A DNA stretch of 64,000 bases. It comes from Gracilaria caudata. Taxonomy: Eukaryota > Rhodophyta > Florideophyceae > Gracilariales > Gracilariaceae. The notes under the pieces were generated by a model that was not told where the DNA came from, ran no database searches, and saw only the letters and a list, made by a program, of their open reading frames with translations. The stretch is taken from positions 1 through 64,000 of the forward strand of contig JASCIV010000030.1 of the NCBI GenBank assembly GCA_030374735.1, in the 5' to 3' direction. Both the position numbers and the translations under genes were made by a program. Below, piece after piece: positions 58,689 to 64,000 of the stretch (the stretch's first letter is position 1; every line of letters starts with the position of its first letter).

Positions 58689-59873
58689 CTAATCCCAGAT
58701 TTTGACGAAATCTTCCCCGCGCCACGTGCGACATCCTCGAAACATGCCAAGGCTGTTGAAATCCATACATACCTCTCCACCGGGCGTGACACCCACGAAT
58801 CCACCAGTATCATCCGGGAACACGTTATGCACAACTTCATACATGGCATCCTTAAGAGACATGCGAGACCATTCAACAGCTAAGGAAACTCGGCTTGCGG
58901 CGCAAAATCGGATAAACTGCTCACCCCAACCTGTTCCTGAAACCGCGCATGATTCGTTTGAGGCGTAGGAACCGGCCCCCACCAGAGGTGTATCTCCAAT
59001 TCTACCCTCCCACTTATTTGTAACTCCCCCAGTCGAAGTAACGCATGCGACGTTACCAATTCCATCACAAACGGTGGCACCTACGGTCTCCCCTTCGTCC
59101 TCATGGATGTCACGGATGCCTATTTCTGCACGTGCTGAAAAGGTTCCGCCAGAATGATCCAATGTCATCGTCTTTTGTTCCTGTGCCTTCAGGAGGCTCG
59201 ATTTTCTGCGATCGGTTATAAACCAGGTTGGGTCCGCCCTTTCGATAAACGTAGGGTACCGGTCTGCGAGCCGTTCGGCTGCGGAGAACCCAATCATTTG
59301 GTGTGGGCCTGAGGTATAAACGACAGTGGCGAGTCTTGCTGGATACTTCACCGTACGCACTATACATATTACCGTCAGAAAGGTATGGAACAGCAAAAAA
59401 GTTAGAAAGCATAAACTTGAGTCATACGGAGGTTGACACTACTTACATCCACAAACAGATCCTGCTCGCCTTGTAGAGCCGTCGATTACCGCAGCTTCAT
59501 TTTCCACAAAACCGCGGTCGTTCAACACACCACCCAGACCTGCACTGGAGAAAAACATTGTTAGACTTTAGCGATTCAATCTGGCGGTTCTCTACATGCA
59601 AGAAAGCGGTTGGGATATGGCAAACGAACCTGCATTGAACAATGGACAAGCTTCCATGGACTCCACAGCTGCAAGAGCCGCGGCGAGCGCAAGCGGGGGC
59701 GGCTTTAGCCCGATAGCATCCCACGAGTCGGAAACTGTTCCTTCCTCAAGAACAACTTGTCCAGCTTGCAGCGCGTTGTTGAGAGCTTCTTCATAAGGCC
59801 TCGCGACTGTATCGCGTGAAATAATTCCAGCCCCTCCATGAATGGCGATTGCCCATTTTGATACGGGTCGCAT
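58689..59873 (-). CDS. Isoaspartyl peptidase/L-asparaginase (Ntn hydrolase), three exons
   Basis: On the minus strand the exons are 59873-59630, 59539-59447 and 59359-58689. The introns are 90 nt (59629-59540) and 87 nt (59446-59360), both with CTAAC branch sites. Splicing joins ...CPLFNA|GLGGVLNDRGFVENE and ...SVCG|LRTVKYPARL, which restores the family sequence. The product is 335 aa. It starts MRPVSKWAIAIHGGAGIISR. The catalytic Thr is in GETVGATV (about residue 204), the autoproteolysis point of the T2 asparaginase family, followed by STGGVTNKWEGRIGDTPLVG, GAGSYASNESCAVSGTGWGE and CMDFNSLGMFRG. The enzyme hydrolyses isoaspartyl dipeptides and L-asparagine. The ATG at 59873 was chosen; the frame is open to 59891 without an ATG. 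Confidence 0.92.
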
Positions 59874-60446
59874 TGCGTGTGTAGGTTTCAAAATGATAGT
59901 GAGGTTGTATACAGAACACGGTTTAGGTTATCTTGTGGCGGGATATAACTCCACAAGATCGTTATTCGCTCGGATCAACAACGGTGGCACGAGCTTTGAC
60001 CATGTTTTGTTCCTTGCGCTCCGATGGGGAAAAAGGTGTCAAGTACGAAGGGTATATATTTGAATGAATGCTGCTTTTTCAGGGCTGAAACGTATTCACA
60101 ATTCAAGAATACAAGGGCACAAGTGTGCCGGCACATGGATGATCCAAAAACGACCTGGCGATCATCGCTGAAAACCCATGAAGCTCCGTGTGGCTTTCCA
60201 CGGCCGCAAGAGTGCCATGCCTGGAATAGTGAGTGCCTCACAGGAATGCTCGGGCTAAAAGAGAACAACAAATTCTCCTTTGGAGATCGCGATCACGACT
60301 TCATGTTCATTCTTGACAATCATGACAGGGCATTGTCTTTGCCTTTCTCCTCCTCGTCGCCAACACTGCTTAGACGTCCAAAAGTTCCAATTCTATACAA
60401 ATTTGTTCGACAATGATACATATAAACACAATCGTACCCAAATCGT

Positions 60447-60510
60447 AGCGAATGCTGCGACCTGAGGCCAATGAGCCTCAGAGGCTCATACCATGAGCAC
60501 AGCATTCGTA
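60447..60510. other. Nested inverted repeats, possible structured RNA element
   Basis: CGAATGCTG (60449-60457) pairs with CAGCATTCG (60500-60508) and encloses ATGAGCCTC/GAGGCTCAT (60471-60489). A competing stem, CTGAGGC/GCCTCAG, overlaps the inner one. Whether it is transcribed is unknown. Confidence 0.45.
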
Positions 60511-60600
60511 CCTACCTCGTTCATGCCGATGACTGAATGCATTTTGCCAACTTACTTCAACCTCGAGAGGTTCCTCTCCGTCTTTGATGGACTTCATCAC

Positions 60601-60628
60601 TGGTGTTCAGGAAACGGGCTGAACACCA
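60601..60628. repeat. Inverted repeat TGGTGTTCAG/CTGAACACCA
   Basis: Perfect 10-base arms around an 8-base loop, about 90 bases from the nested inverted repeats. Confidence 0.65.
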
Positions 60629-60897
60629 ATTTGTTCGTGCAATTGTTATATTCATTGAGTCTCGAAGTTACGAATTATTGCTAATACAGCTTTTCTACAC
60701 TCGGGCATCCCAGTTGTACTTATGTAGGAATGAGCTAACATTTGACTTGTATTGTCAAAGAAAGGTGAAGAGAGTTGACGATCTACCTTCGTATGTATAA
60801 TTGATAACATTGCCTTTACGCCGCTGCATTGCTGCTCGAACAAATTCGATTGGCACAACGGTTCCAAAAACTCGTCGCGTGCTTGTTTTGAAATGGA

Positions 60898-61176
60898 TCA
60901 TACTTGTTTAGGCTTCAGCGCTGAACTGGCATGGATGCGCAAAGCCAGGTCCTGGAAGGTTGTTTCCATGAACGAGGTCAACCTGAAGTCACTAATAAGC
61001 GCTACATCTGCCCTTTGGTACTGCTTGTCTGTCCCCAAATCTAAAAGATAATCCTTCGAGGGAGACTGACATAATACTTCCGCGGTATAAACATCATAAT
61101 GCTCCAAGTCCTCTTCTTCGCAACTCATCGCTTCGGATTGCAGTAAGTGAAACTTAACGGTTAGGTTTGGGATCAT
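60898..61176 (-). CDS. Small conserved-looking protein, unidentified
   Basis: The frame has 92 codons from the ATG at 61176 (MIPNLTVKFHLLQSE), or 76 from the ATG at 61127 (MSCEEEDLEHYDVYTAEVLC). The body is acidic at the start and then has DYLLDLGTDKQYQRADVALI and SFMETTFQDLALRIHASSAL. It reads like a genuine globular protein, with regular alternation and no low complexity. I do not recognise the family. The frame is open further to 61305, into the RING gene on the other strand, so the start is uncertain. The 61176 ATG shares the CATG with the RING gene's ATG, making an extreme head-to-head pair. Confidence 0.45.
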   Translation of the reverse strand: MIPNLTVKFHLLQSEAMSCEEEDLEHYDVYTAEVLCQSPSKDYLLDLGTDKQYQRADVALISDFRLTSFMETTFQDLALRIHASSALKPKQV

Positions 61177-61744
61177 GGATTTCTGGCTGGGAGTCTCCTT
61201 CGTGTTGGTCATTTTGTTGATTTGCAGCGTTGTCCGCACATACTGCTTCTGTGTCAGAGAACTCTTCAGAGGTGAAAATGTAGACTCGCAGCGGGCAGAA
61301 GGCACTTCAGTTGGGTCTTCTCCCCAGGGTCAATCTTTGCGAACAGGATCAGAATCTACACCCCCTCACAACGTTCGGACCACTCCCAGAACCGTGACAA
61401 CCAGTGAAAGAGACTTCAGAAGCCCTTTGACAGTACCAGATGTGGCAGTGAGTCACCAACAGCGGCCCGCTGGACTGAATAGCATTAGCACAGGTTCGAG
61501 TGCGACAGCATGTTCTTCGAATGGAAGGGCAGCGAATTCTTCCTTTGCAGATATGTTGAGCTTTACACCAAGTGCGCGAGATCGGAAATCGTCTTGTCCA
61601 GTTTGCCTAGAGGAATTAGGGGAGAGCAACGTTAGTACCGGACAGTGTTTACATTTAGTTCACACTGAATGCCTGAAGAGGTGGCTTGTAAGGGACAAGC
61701 ACTGTGCTTGTCCGGTTTGTCGGTTGCCATATGATCAGAGATAG
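61175..61744 (+). CDS. RING-H2 membrane-anchored E3 ubiquitin ligase-like protein
   Basis: The protein has 189 aa. An N-terminal membrane segment (about 4-24, WLGVSFVLVILLICSVV) is followed by a Ser/Thr/Pro-rich linker (about 40-140). The C-terminal RING-H2 finger (about 146-184) reads CPVCLEELGESNV, then CLHLVHTECLKRWLV and CACPVC. The Cys/His spacing C-x2-C, C-x-H, H-x2-C, C-x2-C is complete. This layout is that of ATL-like or other membrane RING E3 ligases, which pair with E2 enzymes at endomembranes. Substrates are unknown. It ends in LPYDQR. The start coincides with the start of the small minus-strand gene. Confidence 0.85.
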   Translation: MDFWLGVSFVLVILLICSVVRTYCFCVRELFRGENVDSQRAEGTSVGSSPQGQSLRTGSESTPPHNVRTTPRTVTTSERDFRSPLTVPDVAVSHQQRPAGLNSISTGSSATACSSNGRAANSSFADMLSFTPSARDRKSSCPVCLEELGESNVSTGQCLHLVHTECLKRWLVRDKHCACPVCRLPYDQR

Positions 61745-62956
61745 GAGGCGCTTTATTCTCAGTTCATCTTCTTTGGGTAGCCAGTCACTGCGTTATTACT
61801 AGAAAATATACTGTGAACAACCTGCCGGAGAAAGGGTTGGAACTATCATCGGATCACTATCATTGGAGGAGCAGATTATGTTCCCCTTGGATTTTTCAGA
61901 TGTGAACAGCAGAGTAACAGTTAACTGGGTTTAATGCCGAAGTTGTCCACGCTTCTACTCTGTACAGCACTTGGAAAAGATGATATCTCAGAGAGAAACA
62001 GAAACGACGATTGCTCAACTTGTTGTGGGGCATGCACCAAGTTTGCATCCTCTGGGGTCCCATCTACTCAAATAGAAGTTGGTGTAGAACTGCAGACCAG
62101 TAGTCCTAAAAGACGTAGACTCGTTTCGTTGTGTCCAGAACAGACGATGTCCAGATGTTTATGCTTTCCTCCCCTCCGACTGCGCCAGGGATAACTCGTT
62201 GCTGAGATCATTAGTTAGTGTTCTGATCAAGTACTGGCTTTCCTTGTGAGAGAACGTGTCTCTGAACAGAAACGTTCTGTACTACGCTGTAATTGAGTAC
62301 TATTCTCATGAAAGAGAGAGAGAGATATGTAGGGAGGGTTTGATAAGTACAAAGGGTATATCAAGATGAAAGGCATCTGCGTTTTGAGAATCAAGATCTC
62401 ACCAGTGAGCATAAAGCGTACGAACAATGTTTCGAGTTAGTCGAGGTATGGCCGAAAACAAGTTAAACAGCTCTTCTGCGTGGCGTTCTTGATGAGATAC
62501 CTTCGTGATCTAGTCTAGGTGTCTAAAGTAGTCGACAAATTCGACTCGAGTACAAGTCAAAATCCAATCTACCAACAAGAATTCGCTAGATCAGTACCAC
62601 ACATTTTCTGAGTTTTTCCTCGAGTCAATCGAAGTGTACCGCTGACTGCGAGCACGAGAGAAAAGTGCATCGCTTTTATGGAAGATTGCCTTCTTTAGCG
62701 AGAGTCGTTACATGTTCAGTAACACTATTCGTTAATCTTGACTTGCAGGCAAGTTAATGCTTCTCCTAGTCGTCGGAAGAGAACAACAGAGGGGTATCCC
62801 CGTTGGGGTGGCAGTGCGCAAACGAAATCGGTGTCCGCCCTGTTGTAGTCTTCGCAGTTTCTGGGTTTTCTCTCCGTCATATGTTAGGGACGTTTTACAC
62901 CACGGAATGAACCGCGTACACGGACGTCTCTGTTTCCCATGCTGGAATAGCACGTA
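61745..62956. other. 1.2 kb intergenic region
   Basis: It contains a second copy of a 30-base dispersed element (62245-62274), an AGAGAGAG run near 62311, and short frames without family resemblance. A TACCTTCGTG variant lies near 62500. No gene is seen. Confidence 0.35.
62245..62274. repeat. Dispersed element, second copy
   Basis: Ends CTCTGAACAGAAACG and is similar to 49141-49170 with 3 differences in 30 bases by eye. Confidence 0.6.
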
Positions 62957-64000
62957 CTACCGGGGTTCAAGCCTTTGCTTACTCTTCGATCTTAGGGCGT
63001 TGATTTTGTTAATGACTTGTTTTTGATTTGGAAAGTCCGGAGGCAGACGACCTTGGTCATCCTTGAAAAATTCTTCAAACTGTTTGAACATGTGTCTAGG
63101 CTTGGGCCGATTTGCTTCATCCATGCCAAGTTGATGCTCATGCATTTCTGTGATCTTTGCAGTATATCTGGCTTTCATCCTAGATTTTCCGCCACCATTG
63201 TCCGCTTCTTCTCCATATGCCATAACAGGCGTACCATCATGTCCCATCTGGCAAAAAGGTTGAATTCGCCACAAAGCCTTACGAACCTTACACCATCCTT
63301 CAATTACTTCAAGGGACGGTACATTTCCTTGCCGTGGATACTTGCCATCAAGGCGATCTCGAAAAACAGACGCCGGTAAGTCAGCTTCTCCTTTGCACTC
63401 ATCCAACCATTGGAAGACATCGCTCTTGTACACAAGCATTGCGTTATTTTCCACAACTTCCTCAAGCGCATGTTCTTTGGCCCATCCATAGTTCAGGCCA
63501 GATATTCTTTGCTGTTCTTCACCTCCTGTCAGAACAGAGCCAGTCCATAGGTACGCTGCAGGGTCGGAAAATGCTGGCAACTCGCGATCGCGATACATTT
63601 CCGTTGCTAACACGACAGCACGCGCCGAAACATCTTTGTCCACTGGAGGACCTTTGCACTGATGGGATTGAAGGAAGCGCTCACTCTTGAAGCTTCGATT
63701 GCACTCATGACAGCTTCTCCCTGCAATACCTGTCTTAGCCAATGGGGTCATGCTCGCTTCTTCCTTCTGGGATTTCTCAACAGTTGACGCCGAATTGCTC
63801 CTCTTCGATCGAATACGGCTGATTGTATCAACAAGTAGGCCTCCCGTGACTCCATGTTGAGGTGGTGAGAGTTTTATACCTCTGCTATCAATTTGGCGTC
63901 CGAGAACGAGAACTCTTACGTGGGTAACTGAACCGGTCCACTCCACCACTGTAGAGCGATTGGTCGCGTGCCTAGCATCCAAGCCAATCGGGTAGCCCGT
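62957..64000 (-). CDS. Partial protein with a CxxC...HxxC zinc-knuckle, unidentified
   Basis: The frame is open from a stop at 62957 to the right edge of the window (about 347 codons seen), so the start lies outside. A Cys/His motif sits at about 63660-63720 (CHECNRSFKSERFLQSHQC), a non-canonical C2H2-like finger ending in Cys. Downstream come WLDECKGEADLPASVFRDRL, VIEGWCKVRKALWRIQPFCQ, then a basic segment KSRMKARYTAKITEMHEHQL and a tail rich in Lys. I recognise no enzyme domain. Single-finger proteins like this are often carried by mobile elements or expanded families in algae, but nothing here shows terminal repeats or a transposase. It may equally be an ordinary host gene. Confidence 0.55.
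   Translation of the reverse strand, partial: TGYPIGLDARHATNRSTVVEWTGSVTHVRVLVLGRQIDSRGIKLSPPQHGVTGGLLVDTISRIRSKRSNSASTVEKSQKEEASMTPLAKTGIAGRSCHECNRSFKSERFLQSHQCKGPPVDKDVSARAVVLATEMYRDRELPAFSDPAAYLWTGSVLTGGEEQQRISGLNYGWAKEHALEEVVENNAMLVYKSDVFQWLDECKGEADLPASVFRDRLDGKYPRQGNVPSLEVIEGWCKVRKALWRIQPFCQMGHDGTPVMAYGEEADNGGGKSRMKARYTAKITEMHEHQLGMDEANRPKPRHMFKQFEEFFKDDQGRLPPDFPNQKQVINKINALRSKSKQRLEPR

Larger units (their letters stand above)
59874..60897. other. 1 kb intergenic region with structured inverted repeats
   Basis: A 130-codon plus-strand frame (60024-60416, MGKKVSSTKG) has no recognised family. Strong inverted repeats lie at 60447-60510 and 60601-60628. A TACCTTCGTA copy lies at 60784-60793 and a variant near 60043. 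No RNA gene is identified. Confidence 0.4.

Overview
The window looks like nuclear DNA of an intron-poor, gene-dense photosynthetic eukaryote with a primary plastid, most likely a red alga. The reasons are a nuclear plastid ATP synthase gamma subunit with a simple transit peptide and no redox dithiol insert, a nuclear plastid-type sigma factor, and a Rieske oxygenase of the pheophorbide a oxygenase/TIC55 type, next to clearly eukaryotic housekeeping genes. The species is not identified. Most genes are single-exon. The introns that can be resolved are short (55-90 nt), with GTAAGT-like donors, a CTAAC-like branch site and a CAG or TAG acceptor.

Layout. 1-3.5 kb holds two decayed genes: the reductase half of delta-1-pyrroline-5-carboxylate synthase and a histidine-phosphatase gene. 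3.5-15.7 kb: TTI1-like (-) divergent from a plastid sigma factor (+); UPF3 (-) divergent from DPH5 (+); then AtpC (-) and a secreted Cys-rich protein (-). 15.6-21 kb is a low-gene stretch holding a large ORF pair that resembles a totivirus/victorivirus capsid protein, with no polymerase seen. 21-28.9 kb is GC-rich: C2H2 zinc-finger protein (-), Brr6/Brl1-like nuclear envelope protein (-), cytosolic HSP90 (+) with two heat-shock elements, Sep15/SelM-like thioredoxin-fold protein (+, spliced) and HYPK (-). 29-35 kb: exosome subunit RRP45 (+), a sugar-nucleotidyltransferase-like protein (-), pyridoxamine phosphate oxidase (+) and a zinc-ribbon protein (-). 36.5-48.3 kb: ChAPs/exomer-type TPR protein (+), PRP22/DHX8 helicase (-), SWI3/SMARCC-like protein (+) and a DUF218-like membrane protein (+). 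50-64 kb: Rieske oxygenase (+, three exons), SF3A3 (-) divergent from Rab GDI (+), an ATPase-dead RAD51-like paralogue (-), a TBC RabGAP (+), isoaspartyl peptidase/asparaginase (-, three exons), a small unknown ORF (-) head to head with a RING-H2 membrane protein (+), and a partial unknown zinc-finger protein running off the right edge.

The genes do not form one pathway. They are a normal mix of housekeeping genes: RNA processing and surveillance (PRP22, SF3A3, UPF3, RRP45), proteostasis (HSP90, TTI1, HYPK, Sep15-like, RING), membrane traffic (GDI, TBC, ChAPs), chromatin (SWI3) and plastid function (sigma, AtpC, Rieske oxygenase). Divergent pairs sharing short promoters are common. The most unusual items are the capsid-like ORF, the 10-mer TACGAAGGTA that recurs in intergenic DNA, a set of perfect inverted repeats between genes, and the gene relics on the left. 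All product names come from reading the translated sequence by eye; no database search was run.
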